Source: Marivibrio sp040218065
GTDB lineage: Bacteria > Pseudomonadota > Alphaproteobacteria > UBA8366 > Aestuariispiraceae
Assembly: GCF_040218065.1 (NCBI RefSeq)
Contig: NZ_JAVJQE010000009.1
Coordinates: 124,001 to 188,000 of the forward strand
Length of the DNA: 64,000 nucleotides
Reading direction: 5' to 3'
This document shows positions 27,157 through 36,790 of this stretch, piece after piece (the first letter of the stretch is position 1; each line of letters begins with the position of its first letter). The position numbers were made by a program, and so were the translations under genes. Under the pieces are notes generated by a model, which saw only the letters and a program-made list of their open reading frames with translations, was not told where the DNA came from and searched no databases.

Positions 27157-28956
27157 ATGACCATTAGAATCGAAGCCCCGCAAGTGGAGGGGGATTTGAA
27201 GCCGAGAATCGTGGTCGTCGGCGTCGGCGGCGCCGGCGGGAACGCCGTGAACAATATGATCCGCTCCAATCTGGAGGGGGTCGAATTCATCGTGGCGAAC
27301 ACCGACGCCCAAGCTCTCAAGCAGAGCCAAGCGGACCGGAAGATCCAGCTCGGCGCGGCCGTGACCAAGGGTCTCGGCGCCGGCGCGCGGCCTGAGATCG
27401 GGCGCGACGCGGCGATCGAGACGATGGACGAGGTGCTCGACCATCTGCAGGGCGCCAACATGGTCTTCATCACCGCCGGCATGGGCGGCGGGACGGGCAC
27501 GGGCGCGGCGCCCGTGATCGCCGAAGCCGCCCGCGAGGCCGGCTTGCTGACCGTCGGCGTGGTGACGCGTCCCTTCCACTTCGAAGGCGTGCACCGCATG
27601 AAGGCGGCTGAGCAGGGCATCAGCGAACTGCAGCAGTTCGTCGACACCCTGATCATCATCCCGAACCAGAACCTGTTCCGCGTCGCCAATGAGAAGACCA
27701 CCTTCGCCGACGCGTTCAAGATGGCGGACGACGTGCTCTATTCCGGCGTGCGCGGCGTCACCGACCTGATGATCATGCCCGGCCTGATCAATCTCGATTT
27801 CGCCGACATCCGCACCGTGATGAGCGAGATGGGCAAGGCCATGATGGGCACCGGCGAGGCCGAAGGCGAGAACCGCGCCATCGTCGCCGCCGAAAGCGCC
27901 ATCTCCAACCCGTTGCTGGAAGACGTTTCGATGAAGGGCGCGCGCGGCGTGCTGATCAACATCACGGGCGGCGCCGACATGACGCTGTTCGAGGTGGACG
28001 AGGCCGCCAACCGTATCCGCGAGGAGGTCGACGCCGACGCCAACATCATCTTCGGCTCCACCTTCGACGAGAGCCTTGAGGGTCTGATGCGGGTCTCTGT
28101 CGTCGCGACCGGCATCGACGGCGAAGCCTACGCCGTCCAGCCGCGCAAGACCGCCAGCGTGACCCCGCTGCGCGCGAGCCGCCAGGCGGAGGCCCCGGCC
28201 GCCGCGACCGAGGAAGCGGCCCCGGCCGTCGCCGAGGTCGAAGAGTCGGAGGCCGCCGAGGCCCCGTCCTTCGAAACCGCGGACGCCGCCCCGAGCATCG
28301 ACCCGACCGGCGGAGCGGAGTTCCCCGCCGCCGTCGAGGAGCCCGAGGCGCCCGCGATGGAGGACGCCGAGGTCGACGAGACGGCCGCCGAAGAGGCCGC
28401 GCCGGAAGCGATCGCCCCCGCCCCGCGCGAGGCGGAGTTGTTCCCGATCGACGAGCCGGCCGGCGAGCCTGCGCCCCAGCCGAAGGCCGAGCCGCGGGCT
28501 GAGACGCAGACCGAGGCCCCGGCGCCGGTCCGCCCGCGCGAGGCCTTCATCCCGCCGAAGCCCGCCAGCCCGGGCGAAATGAAGGATCCCCGCGCAGGCC
28601 GCGCCGACGCGTTCGCCGAGGCCGCCATGGCCAACGGCAGCGCGCGCGAGCGGGACGAGGCCAAGCCGAAGGCGAAGCCCAGCCTGTTCAGCCGGATGAC
28701 CGGCCTCGGACTCGGCGCGCGGGGCGAGGCGGCGCAGCCGGCCCGGCCGGCCAAACCGGCTGAGCCCACCCTGCTGAAGCGGGCGGACGGCAAGACCCCG
28801 GAGGAAGCCGCCCGCGCCGAACGCGCCGCAAGCGAGCCGGCGCCCGCCGCCGCGCAGCCCGCCCAGAAAGCGGAGCCGCAGGAGGATCTGGCTCCCACGC
28901 GCGCCGAAGAGGAAATGCTGGAGATTCCGGCCTTCCTGCGCCGTCAGGCGAACTGA
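27157..28956 (+). CDS. ftsZ: Cell division protein FtsZ
   Basis: Tubulin-like GTPase that forms the Z ring. The 599-residue protein starts MTIRIEAPQVEGDLKPRIVV and has GVGGAGGNAVNNMI, the tubulin signature GGGTGTGAAP near residues 110-119, and the T7 loop NLDFADIRTVM. The GTPase and C-terminal subdomains end near residue 330. About 250 residues of Ala/Glu/Pro-rich, probably disordered linker follow, then the conserved C-terminal peptide EEEMLEIPAFLRRQ that binds FtsA and other partners. Long linkers are known in alphaproteobacterial FtsZ. Confidence 0.97.
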   Translation: MTIRIEAPQVEGDLKPRIVVVGVGGAGGNAVNNMIRSNLEGVEFIVANTDAQALKQSQADRKIQLGAAVTKGLGAGARPEIGRDAAIETMDEVLDHLQGANMVFITAGMGGGTGTGAAPVIAEAAREAGLLTVGVVTRPFHFEGVHRMKAAEQGISELQQFVDTLIIIPNQNLFRVANEKTTFADAFKMADDVLYSGVRGVTDLMIMPGLINLDFADIRTVMSEMGKAMMGTGEAEGENRAIVAAESAISNPLLEDVSMKGARGVLINITGGADMTLFEVDEAANRIREEVDADANIIFGSTFDESLEGLMRVSVVATGIDGEAYAVQPRKTASVTPLRASRQAEAPAAATEEAAPAVAEVEESEAAEAPSFETADAAPSIDPTGGAEFPAAVEEPEAPAMEDAEVDETAAEEAAPEAIAPAPREAELFPIDEPAGEPAPQPKAEPRAETQTEAPAPVRPREAFIPPKPASPGEMKDPRAGRADAFAEAAMANGSARERDEAKPKAKPSLFSRMTGLGLGARGEAAQPARPAKPAEPTLLKRADGKTPEEAARAERAASEPAPAAAQPAQKAEPQEDLAPTRAEEEMLEIPAFLRRQAN

Positions 28957-29032
28957 CGACCTGGACGTCGGTCTGACCGACCGCAACCGGGTCCGCCCGC
29001 GAGGGCGCTAAACATCGGAGCCAGGACCGGTG

Positions 29033-29062
29033 CGGCCGTCCCCGAGCGATCGGGGACGGCCG
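29033..29062. terminator. Strong hairpin downstream of ftsZ
   Basis: A perfect 13-bp stem, CGGCCGTCCCCGA with TCGGGGACGGCCG, encloses a GCGA tetraloop (29046-29049), about 75 bp after the ftsZ stop. No T-run follows, so termination may be partial or depend on Rho; it plausibly separates ftsZ from lpxC transcription. Confidence 0.55.
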
Positions 29063-29390
29063 AACTGGATCAGAGGACGCTAGGTCTTGTTGCAAAGGCG
29101 ATCCGGCCGGCCGCCGTCGCGGTCTCGCCAAGCGCCGATCAACCCTTTATTTCTGCGACGCTTTTTACGGATGACGGGGAAACGTCTCGAATGCGGCGCA
29201 ATGCAACATTTCGTAACACTATTTGATTTGAGGGCTTGAATCGCCGCTGCTACACCACGAACGCTCGCGAAGAAGACGAGCCTCCGCGCCGGCCGTAAGC
29301 CGCTGACGTTAGGCGGACGGGCGCAGGCGGCGGACAGTTGGGGGTAGGGTTTTGGCGTTTCGATCAACGGGTGAAGGTTTGGGGGATCCG
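29063..29390 (+). other. Region upstream of lpxC
   Basis: No gene seen. An AT-richer patch from about 29190 to 29250 (AATGCAACATTTCGTAACAC and TTGATTTGAGGGCTTGAATC) stands out from the GC-rich surroundings and is the likely site of an lpxC promoter, but I cannot fix a -35/-10 pair. GGGGGAT before 29391 serves as ribosome site. Confidence 0.4.
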
Positions 29391-30365
29391 ATGCTGGACG
29401 GTATGAGCGAGGCAAACGGGATCGGCGCGCGCTGGTCGGCCGCTAACGGGTCGACCGATCGGGCCGTCGCCTCGCCGACCGACGGCCTGCAGCGCACCCT
29501 GCGCTCGGCCATCTGCTGCAGCGGCGTCGGCCTGCACAGCGGCGAGACGGTCACCATGACCCTCACCCCCGCCGAACCGGATGTCGGGATCGTCTTCCGC
29601 CGCACCGATCTGAAAAACGGGGCCCGCGACATCCCGGCGCGGTTCGACGCCGTCGTCGACACGCGGCTGTGCACCACGCTCGGCAACGACCATGGGACTC
29701 GCGTCGCGACGGTCGAGCATCTGATGGCTGCGCTCGCCGGCTGCGGGGTCGACAATGCGATCGTCGAGATCGACGCGCCCGAAGTTCCGGTCATGGACGG
29801 CAGCAGCGAGCCTTTCGTCTTCCTGATCGAGTGCGCCGGCGTGGTCGATCAGGCGGCCGCGCGCCGCACCCTTGTTGTGCGCCGCCCGGTCGCGGTCGAG
29901 GAAGGCGACGCCCGCGCCTCGCTTGAGCCGTCCGACGGCTTCACCATCAGTCTGGACATCGACTTCGCCAGCCGCGCGATCGGCCGGCAGGAGCTGCATC
30001 TGGACGTCTGCGACCTTTCCTTCAAGCGCGAGATCAGCCGTGCGCGCACCTTCGGCTTCCTGCATGAGGTCGAGGCCCTGCGCGCCGCCGGGCTTGCGCG
30101 CGGCGGCAGCCTGGACAACGCCGTCGTCGTCGACGGCGACACGGTGCTGAACCAAGAGGGCTTGCGCTTTGAGGACGAGTTCGTGCGCCACAAGGTGCTG
30201 GACTGCATCGGCGACATGGCTCTTGCCGGCGCGCCGATCGCCGGGCGTCTGCGCGGACGTCGCACGGGCCACGGGTTGAACAACCGTCTGCTGCGCGCGC
30301 TGTTCGCCGACCGCGAGAACTACATGCTCGCGCCCGTGACGGAGCTCGCCGCCGCCGCGGAGTGA
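29391..30365 (+). CDS. lpxC: UDP-3-O-acyl-N-acetylglucosamine deacetylase LpxC
   Basis: Zinc metallo-deacetylase, the committed step of lipid A synthesis. The 324-residue protein has TLRSAICCSGVGLHSGETVT, the VEHLMAAL motif with zinc ligand His110, HKVLDCIGDMAL with His267 and Asp271, and catalytic His294 in GHGLNN. I chose the ATG at 29391 because GGGGGAT precedes it; an upstream in-frame TTG at 29352 is less likely. Position after ftsZ is conserved in Gram-negatives. Confidence 0.96.
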   Translation: MLDGMSEANGIGARWSAANGSTDRAVASPTDGLQRTLRSAICCSGVGLHSGETVTMTLTPAEPDVGIVFRRTDLKNGARDIPARFDAVVDTRLCTTLGNDHGTRVATVEHLMAALAGCGVDNAIVEIDAPEVPVMDGSSEPFVFLIECAGVVDQAAARRTLVVRRPVAVEEGDARASLEPSDGFTISLDIDFASRAIGRQELHLDVCDLSFKREISRARTFGFLHEVEALRAAGLARGGSLDNAVVVDGDTVLNQEGLRFEDEFVRHKVLDCIGDMALAGAPIAGRLRGRRTGHGLNNRLLRALFADRENYMLAPVTELAAAAE

Positions 30366-30677
30366 CGCCCCCTTTCTCGAGTCGCCTAAGACACGGCCCT
30401 TGCGCGCGATCCGGCGCCCTTAAGGCTCGCGTGCGCGCACAGCGCCCGGTCGCGGCCGGCGTCGATTGCAGTCCAGGCGTTTTGCGGATCCCTGTTCGCT
30501 CGGGGACGCGCTGCGAACTGCGCCCCGCAAGGCCGGGCGCCAAGACGCACTCAAGGGTCCGCTCGCCGAAACTCCGGCGCGAAACCTTCGCTCCCCCCTT
30601 TTCCCGAACGCGCGCACGCACTATGACAGGGTGACGAGAACTTGGTCCGGCGACGGGGACGGCGTGTGACGCGAAAG
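30366..30677 (+). other. lpxC-bamD intergenic region
   Basis: About 310 bp of GC-rich DNA with no gene visible. CTATGACAG near 30622 resembles a -10 element and may contribute to bamD expression; no further signal is convincing. Confidence 0.35.
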
Positions 30678-31514
30678 ATGCGGAGCGAAGACGGGTTGGG
30701 CGCGGCGGCGCGCCTGCTGCGCGCGGCCCTGATCGGGTTGCTGGCGCTCGGCGCCGTCGCGTGCTCTGGCGACGAAGAGCCCGAATATGTGGAGCGCCCG
30801 GTGGAGGAGCTCTACAACGACGCGATGGATCAGCTGGAGGCGGAGAACTACGAGCAGGCGAATCAGGCCTTTGAGGAGGTCGACCGCCAACACCCCTATT
30901 CCGTCTGGGCGACCAAGGCGCAATTGATGAGCGCCTACACCAACTACCTAGCCGACCAATACGACGAAGCGATCATCGCGTTGGACCGCTTCATCGACCT
31001 GCATCCGGGCAACCGCGACATCGCCTACGCCTACTATCTGCGCGCCATCAGCTATTACGAGCAGATCATCGACGTTCAGCGCGATCAGCGGGTGACCCAG
31101 CTGGCCCTTGATTCGCTGCAACAGGTCGTCCAACGGTTCCCCAATAGCGAATACGCCCGTGACGCCTCGCTCAAGATCGATCTCACGCGCGACCATCTGG
31201 CCGGCAAGGAAATGGCGATTGGACGCTATTACCTGACCGATCGCGAGCATTTCGCCGCCATCAACCGCTTCAAGACGGTGATCGAGCAGTACCAGACCAC
31301 CACGCATGTGCCGGAGGCGCTGCACCGCCTGGTCGAGAGTTATCTGGCGCTCGGAATCACCCAGGAGGCGCAGATGGCCGCCGCCGTGCTCGGCCACAAC
31401 TTCCCCGGCAGCGAATGGTACCAGGATTCCTACGCCCTGCTTGAAGGCCGGGACCTGACGGAGGCGCGCAGCGAGCGATCCTGGCTGGGCGCGGCCTGGG
31501 ACTGGATCTTCTGA
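30678..31514 (+). CDS. bamD: Outer membrane assembly lipoprotein BamD
   Basis: Essential lipoprotein of the BAM complex that helps insert beta-barrel proteins into the outer membrane. Residues 1-28 are a lipoprotein signal peptide with Cys29 in AVAC. The rest is helical TPR repeats, beginning VEELYNDAMDQLEAENYEQA and including the AYAYYLRAISYYEQI segment typical of BamD. 278 residues from the ATG at 30678; GTG codons at 30664/30666 or a TTG at 30642 could extend it. recN follows 22 bp downstream. Confidence 0.95.
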   Translation: MRSEDGLGAAARLLRAALIGLLALGAVACSGDEEPEYVERPVEELYNDAMDQLEAENYEQANQAFEEVDRQHPYSVWATKAQLMSAYTNYLADQYDEAIIALDRFIDLHPGNRDIAYAYYLRAISYYEQIIDVQRDQRVTQLALDSLQQVVQRFPNSEYARDASLKIDLTRDHLAGKEMAIGRYYLTDREHFAAINRFKTVIEQYQTTTHVPEALHRLVESYLALGITQEAQMAAAVLGHNFPGSEWYQDSYALLEGRDLTEARSERSWLGAAWDWIF

Positions 31515-31536
31515 GCGCGGAGCCGCGAACCTCTTC

Positions 31537-33222
31537 ATGCTGACCGATCTCTCCATTCGCGACGTGGTGCTGATCGACCGGCTTGACCTCGATTTCACCC
31601 CAGGACTCGCGGTGCTGACCGGCGAGACGGGCGCCGGCAAGTCGATCCTGTTGGATTCGCTGGGCCTGGCCCTCGGCCGGCGCGCCGACGCAAAACTGGT
31701 GCGACCCGACGCCGAGAAGGCGAGCGTCACGGCCGCCTTCCGGCCGCCCGAGGGCCATCCGGTCTGGGCCTTGCTCGACGAGCATGAAATCGCTCCGGAA
31801 GACCAGGTCACTCTGAAGCGCGTGCTCTCCGCCGACGGCCGCAGCAAGGCCTTCGTCAACGACTCGCCCTGCGGCGTCGGCCTGCTGAAGCAGATCGGCG
31901 AGACGCTCGTCGAAATCCAAGGCCAGTTCGATCAGCAGGGGTTGATGGACGCCGCCACCCATATCCGCATGCTGGACGCTTACGGGCGCCTGGGGGGCGA
32001 CGTCCGCGCGGTGCGCGCGGCGCATGATCTCTGGCGGACGGCCGAGCGCGCGCTCGCCGACGCGCGCGCCGGCGCACAGAAGGCCCGGGCCGAGGAGGAG
32101 TTCCTGCGCTACGCCGTCGACGAACTCGACCGGCTCGCCCCGAAGCCCGGCGAAGAGGGCGAGCTGGCGGACAAGCGGACCTTCCTGCAAAGCGCTGAGC
32201 AGATCACCGAGGCGATCAATCAGGCCCTGGAGGATATCGGCGGCTCTGAGGGCGCAGAGGCCCGCATCATGGCCGCCCAACGCTCGCTTGACCGGATCGC
32301 CGACAAGGCGGGCGGGCGATTGGACGACGCCGTCTCGGCGCTCGGCCGCGCCGCGGTGGAGGCGGAGGAGGCCCTCTCCGCCCTGAACCGCGCCGGAGCG
32401 GACCTGGACGTCGGCGGCGAGGACGTGGAGGCGGTCGAAGAACGGCTTTTCGCCCTGCGCGACGCAGCGCGCAAGCATCAGGTCCCGGTCGACGCCCTGC
32501 CCGGCCTGCGCGAGGAGTTGAGCGGTCGACTGCAGCTGCTGGAGTCGGGCGAGGAAACGCTGTCGACGCTCGAAAAAGAAGCCGCGCGCGCGAAGGCTTC
32601 CTACAAGCGGGCGGCCGACGCCCTGTCGGCGGCGCGCGCGAAAGCGGCCGAGGCGCTGGACGATGCGGTCAACCGCGAACTGCCGCCGCTGAAACTTGAG
32701 AAAGCGCGCTTCACGACCGAGATCTCGGCCCTTCAAGAGACGGATTGGGGTCCGCGGGGGACCGACCGGGTTGCGTTCACGGTGCGCACCAATCCCGGCA
32801 TGCCGGCCGGCCCGCTGGACAAGATCGCCTCGGGCGGCGAACTCAGCCGCTTCTTATTGGCGATCAAGGTCTCCCTGGCGGAAGTTGGGACGATCCCGAC
32901 GCTGGTCTTCGACGAGGTCGACAGCGGCGTCGGCGGCGCGACCGCCGCGGCGGTGGGCGAACGACTGACGCGTCTGTCCGAACGCGTGCAGCTGCTTGTC
33001 GTCACGCACAGTCCGCAGGTCGCCGCCCGCGGCGCCGACCATTGGCGGGTCGCCAAGACGGAGCGCGGCGGCCAGATGTCGACGGCGGTCGAACGCCTGG
33101 ACGACGGCGCGCGGCGCGAAGAGATCGCACGCATGCTGTCCGGCGCGGAGATCACGGACGAGGCGCGCGCGGCGGCCGACCGCCTGCGCGAGGGGGCGAA
33201 ACGCGAGGGAGCCGGAGCGTGA
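31537..33222 (+). CDS. recN: DNA repair protein RecN
   Basis: SMC-like ATPase acting in double-strand break repair. The 561-residue protein has Walker A in LTGETGAGKSILLDSLGLAL at the N-terminus, a QGQFDQQGLMD segment, a central coiled-coil region (~150-370), the signature KIASGGELSRFLLAIK and Walker B in TLVFDEVDSGVGG, followed by VTHSPQVAA. Domain order and length are normal. Its stop overlaps the ligA start (GTGA). Confidence 0.96.
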   Translation: MLTDLSIRDVVLIDRLDLDFTPGLAVLTGETGAGKSILLDSLGLALGRRADAKLVRPDAEKASVTAAFRPPEGHPVWALLDEHEIAPEDQVTLKRVLSADGRSKAFVNDSPCGVGLLKQIGETLVEIQGQFDQQGLMDAATHIRMLDAYGRLGGDVRAVRAAHDLWRTAERALADARAGAQKARAEEEFLRYAVDELDRLAPKPGEEGELADKRTFLQSAEQITEAINQALEDIGGSEGAEARIMAAQRSLDRIADKAGGRLDDAVSALGRAAVEAEEALSALNRAGADLDVGGEDVEAVEERLFALRDAARKHQVPVDALPGLREELSGRLQLLESGEETLSTLEKEAARAKASYKRAADALSAARAKAAEALDDAVNRELPPLKLEKARFTTEISALQETDWGPRGTDRVAFTVRTNPGMPAGPLDKIASGGELSRFLLAIKVSLAEVGTIPTLVFDEVDSGVGGATAAAVGERLTRLSERVQLLVVTHSPQVAARGADHWRVAKTERGGQMSTAVERLDDGARREEIARMLSGAEITDEARAAADRLREGAKREGAGA

Positions 33223-35417
33223 CCCGCGATTTGTCGGATAAGGCGGTCGACGACCTGACGAAGGAGGAGGCGCGCCGCGAACTCGCGCGCCTTGCGATGG
33301 AGATCGCCCATCACGACGCGCTCTACTTTCAGGAGGACGCGCCGGCGATCTCCGACGCCGCGTATGACGCGCTGCGCGAGCGCAACCGCGCGATCGAGGA
33401 ACGCTTCCCCGATCTGAAACGGGCCGACAGCCCCTCGGAGCGCGTCGGCGCCAAGATCAAGAGCGGCTTCGCCAAGATCAAGCATGCGATCCCGATGCTC
33501 TCGCTCGGCAACGCCTTTTCGGACGAGGAGGTTGAGGAGTTCGTCGAGCGCGTGCGCCGCTTCCTGGGGCTCAAAGGTGAGGACGACGTCGAGATCGTGG
33601 CCGAGCCGAAGATCGACGGCCTCTCGGCCTCGCTGCGCTACGAAGACGGCAAGCTGGTCTACGCCGCCACCCGGGGCGACGGGGCGGAGGGGGAGGACGT
33701 CACCCGCAACATGCTGACCCTCGACGACGTACCCGAAGCGCTGCCGGGCCGAGACTGGCCGGATGTGCTCGAGGTCCGCGGCGAGGTCTATATGGCGAAG
33801 TCGGACTTTCTGGACCTGAACAAGCGCCAGGAGGAACGCGGCGCCAAGGTGTTCGCCAACCCGCGCAACGCCGCCGCCGGCAGCCTGCGCCAGCTCGACC
33901 CCAAAATATCCGCTGAGCGGCCGCTGCATTTCTTCGGCTACGCGTGGGGGGAGGTTTCGCGACCGTTGGGCGAGACCCAGGCCGAGGCGCGTCAGGCGAT
34001 CGCAGATCTCGGTTTCACGCTCAACGAACCCGCGGCGCTGTGCAAAACCGTCAAGGGCATGCTGGACCATTACCGCAAGATCGAACGCCGGCGGGCCGAC
34101 CTGGCGTTCGACATCGACGGCGTGGTCTACAAGGTGAACCGCCTCGACTGGCAGGAGCGCCTTGGACAGGTCAGCCGCGCCCCGCGCTGGGCGATCGCCC
34201 ACAAGTTTCCCGCCGAGAAGGCGCAGACGCTCGTCAATCGGATCACCGTCCAGGTGGGCCGCACCGGCGCGTTGACGCCGGTCGCCAACCTGGAGCCGGT
34301 GACGGTCGGCGGCGTGGTCGTCAGCCGGGCCACGCTGCACAACGAGGACGAAATCGAACGCCTCGGCGTCAAGGAAGGCGACACGGTCAAAATCCAGCGC
34401 GCGGGCGACGTCATCCCGCAGGTGCTGGAGGTGGTGAAGGACGGCGGCGGCAAGCCCTTCAAATTTCCAAAGGAATGCCCCGTCTGCGGCAGCGACGTGG
34501 AGCGCGACGAGGGCGAGGTCGTCTGGCGCTGCACGGGCGGGCTGATCTGCGACGCCCAGGCCGTCGAGCGCCTGAAGCATTTCGTCAGCCGGGACGCCTT
34601 CGACATAGAAGGCATGGGCGCGAAGGTGATTGAGGAGTTCTGGGCCGACGAGCTCATCAAACAGCCGGCCGACATCTTCCGCCTGTCCAAGCGCAAGGAC
34701 GCGATCAAGGCGCGCGATCGTTGGGCCGATCAGAAAGTCGGCAATTTGCTGGAGGCGATAGAAGAGCGCCGGGAGATTCCGCTCGACCGATTCATCTTCG
34801 CTCTCGGCGTTCGGCATGTCGGGCAAACGACGTCGAAACTGCTGGCGCGAACCTACAATCGCCTGGACGCCTGGCGGACGGCGATGGAGCAGGTCGCAGC
34901 CGAGCGCAAGCAGGTCTCACACGCGCCCAAGAAGCCCGAGGAGGTGGGCGACGCCTACGCCGAGCTGTGCGGCATCGACACGGTCGGGATGACGGCGGCC
35001 GACAGTCTCGCGGCCTTCTTCGGCGAACGGCACAATCTGGACGTCCTGGACGAGTTGGAGAAGGAACTGACGGTGAAAGACGTCGCGGCGCCGACGAGCG
35101 ACTCGCCCGTCGCGGGCAAGACCGTCGTCTTCACCGGCTCGCTTGAGAAAATGACCCGCAGCGAGGCGAAGGAACGCGCGGAACGGTTGGGCGCGAAGGT
35201 CTCGGGCTCCGTTTCGAAAAAAACCGACTACGTTGTGATCGGGGCTGACGCAGGCTCCAAGGCGAAGAAAGCGAAAGAGCTCGGCGTGACTATGCTGAGC
35301 GAAGAGGATTGGCTTACACTGATCGACGGGTCGGCGGCCCCTGGGAAGGCCGCCGATTCGAAACAGGAGGATGCGGACGGCGGCTCCGGCGGCGCCTCGC
35401 AAGGGCGTTTGTTGTGA
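33219..35417 (+). CDS. ligA: NAD-dependent DNA ligase LigA
   Basis: Seals nicks during replication and repair using NAD. The 732-residue protein has the Ia domain (HHDALYFQEDAPAISDAAYD), adenylation motif EPKIDGLS with Lys131, the OB fold, a four-cysteine zinc finger (CPVCGS then CTGG and CDAQ), helix-hairpin-helix repeats and a C-terminal BRCT domain (GKTVVFTGSLEKMTRSEAKE). A Gly/Ser/Asp-rich tail of ~25 residues follows BRCT. GTG start coupled to recN. Confidence 0.96.
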   Translation: MTRDLSDKAVDDLTKEEARRELARLAMEIAHHDALYFQEDAPAISDAAYDALRERNRAIEERFPDLKRADSPSERVGAKIKSGFAKIKHAIPMLSLGNAFSDEEVEEFVERVRRFLGLKGEDDVEIVAEPKIDGLSASLRYEDGKLVYAATRGDGAEGEDVTRNMLTLDDVPEALPGRDWPDVLEVRGEVYMAKSDFLDLNKRQEERGAKVFANPRNAAAGSLRQLDPKISAERPLHFFGYAWGEVSRPLGETQAEARQAIADLGFTLNEPAALCKTVKGMLDHYRKIERRRADLAFDIDGVVYKVNRLDWQERLGQVSRAPRWAIAHKFPAEKAQTLVNRITVQVGRTGALTPVANLEPVTVGGVVVSRATLHNEDEIERLGVKEGDTVKIQRAGDVIPQVLEVVKDGGGKPFKFPKECPVCGSDVERDEGEVVWRCTGGLICDAQAVERLKHFVSRDAFDIEGMGAKVIEEFWADELIKQPADIFRLSKRKDAIKARDRWADQKVGNLLEAIEERREIPLDRFIFALGVRHVGQTTSKLLARTYNRLDAWRTAMEQVAAERKQVSHAPKKPEEVGDAYAELCGIDTVGMTAADSLAAFFGERHNLDVLDELEKELTVKDVAAPTSDSPVAGKTVVFTGSLEKMTRSEAKERAERLGAKVSGSVSKKTDYVVIGADAGSKAKKAKELGVTMLSEEDWLTLIDGSAAPGKAADSKQEDADGGSGGASQGRLL

Positions 35418-35448
35418 AGCCGTCCCGTCGGCCATGAGGTGACGGGAC

Positions 35449-36783
35449 ATGAGAACGGCGGATCAGCGGCGCGCTCGGCGGGGAGCGGCGCGCTGGCGGC
35501 GGGCGACGACGAGCCTTCTCGTCTGCGCCCTTCTCGGGCTGGGGGCGGTCGGACCGGCCGCTGCGCAGACCGACGGCGAGCGCGAGTCAAGTTGGACCAT
35601 CCTCGAATATGATTCGAAAGGGCGCGTCATCGGCGCGCGCTCCGGCTCGGCCGAGGACGGCGCGCCGGGCTCGGAAACGCCGGTCGAGAAGCAGGTCGAA
35701 AGCGGCGAACTGCTGATCGCCGAACCGCCAGCGGGGGCCGACGCGACGCTGCGCGGCCTCGGCTTCCGGATCCTCGAGCGCTCTCAACTCGACGCGTTGG
35801 AGATCGAAATGTGGCGGGTCGAGACGCCCGAAGGCGTCGCCCTGCCGGAGGCGCTGCGACGGGCGCGCGAAGCCCTGCCGGACTCGCTGATAGACACCAA
35901 CGATCTGTTGGACCTCTCGTCGGGGCGCGGTGTGCAGGCGGCTCGCCCTCAGCTGGCTCAAGGGGCCCAGGATTTCGCGCGCGACACGGTCGGCTGGGGC
36001 GTCGTTCCCGACACATGCGGGGCCGGCGTCAAATTGGGTCAGATCGACGGGGCCGTGGATGTCGGCCACCCGGCGCTGGCCGACCGGGATGTGATCTACA
36101 AGAGCCTGATCAAGCAAGACCGCGAGCCGGCGGCGGAGGATCACGGCACCGCCATCGCCGTGCTGATGGTCGGAAAGCCGCGACCCGGACGCTCAGGCGG
36201 CCTGCTGCCGGGCGCGACCCTCTACGCCGCCAACATATTCGAGACGTGGGGCGGACGAGCGCGCGGCAATCTGGCCGCGATGATACGCGCCGTCGACTGG
36301 TTGGTGTCGAACGGCGTACAGGTGGCGAACTTCTCCGTCGCGGGCGGGGAAAACGTCCTGATGCGCCTTGCGGTCGCGCGCGCCTCGGCTAAGGGGCTGA
36401 TCATCGTCGCCGCCGCCGGCAACAAGGGAGCCGGCGCCCAGGCCGCCTGGCCGGCCGCAGATCCGAAGAGCCTGGCCGTCACCGCAATCGACCGCGGGCT
36501 CGGCCTCTACCGCTTCGCAAATCGGGGCGGCTACATCGACTTCGCCGCGCCCGGCGTCGATTTGGTGACCGAGACCCCGCGCGGTCTGCGCGAGCAAAGC
36601 GGCACCTCAATGGCGACGCCCTTCATCACCGCCGTCGTAGCGCTGCACCTGCAGGCGGGCTTCCCCGCGGATCCAGACCGCATTCGGGAGAGCATGAAAC
36701 GCTACGTCCACGATCTCGGCGACAAGGGACGCGACCCGGAATACGGCTGGGGACTGGTGCGCATCCGCCCGCAATGCGGCTGA
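35449..36783 (+). CDS. Exported subtilisin-like (S8) serine protease
   Basis: A 444-residue S8 peptidase. Residues 1-~40 are a signal peptide (twin basic, hydrophobic core, AAAQ end). Residues ~95-160 look like a propeptide (GLGFRILERSQLDALEIEMW). The catalytic triad is complete: Asp200 in LGQIDGAVD, His232 in EDHGTAIAV, Ser387 in GTSMATPF, with oxyanion Asn325 in AAGNKG. It is compact with no C-terminal anchor, so probably periplasmic or secreted. Substrate unknown. It follows ligA in the same direction and is convergent with aminopeptidase P at 7 bp. Confidence 0.9.
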   Translation: MRTADQRRARRGAARWRRATTSLLVCALLGLGAVGPAAAQTDGERESSWTILEYDSKGRVIGARSGSAEDGAPGSETPVEKQVESGELLIAEPPAGADATLRGLGFRILERSQLDALEIEMWRVETPEGVALPEALRRAREALPDSLIDTNDLLDLSSGRGVQAARPQLAQGAQDFARDTVGWGVVPDTCGAGVKLGQIDGAVDVGHPALADRDVIYKSLIKQDREPAAEDHGTAIAVLMVGKPRPGRSGGLLPGATLYAANIFETWGGRARGNLAAMIRAVDWLVSNGVQVANFSVAGGENVLMRLAVARASAKGLIIVAAAGNKGAGAQAAWPAADPKSLAVTAIDRGLGLYRFANRGGYIDFAAPGVDLVTETPRGLREQSGTSMATPFITAVVALHLQAGFPADPDRIRESMKRYVHDLGDKGRDPEYGWGLVRIRPQCG

Positions 36784-36790
36784 CGCCCCC

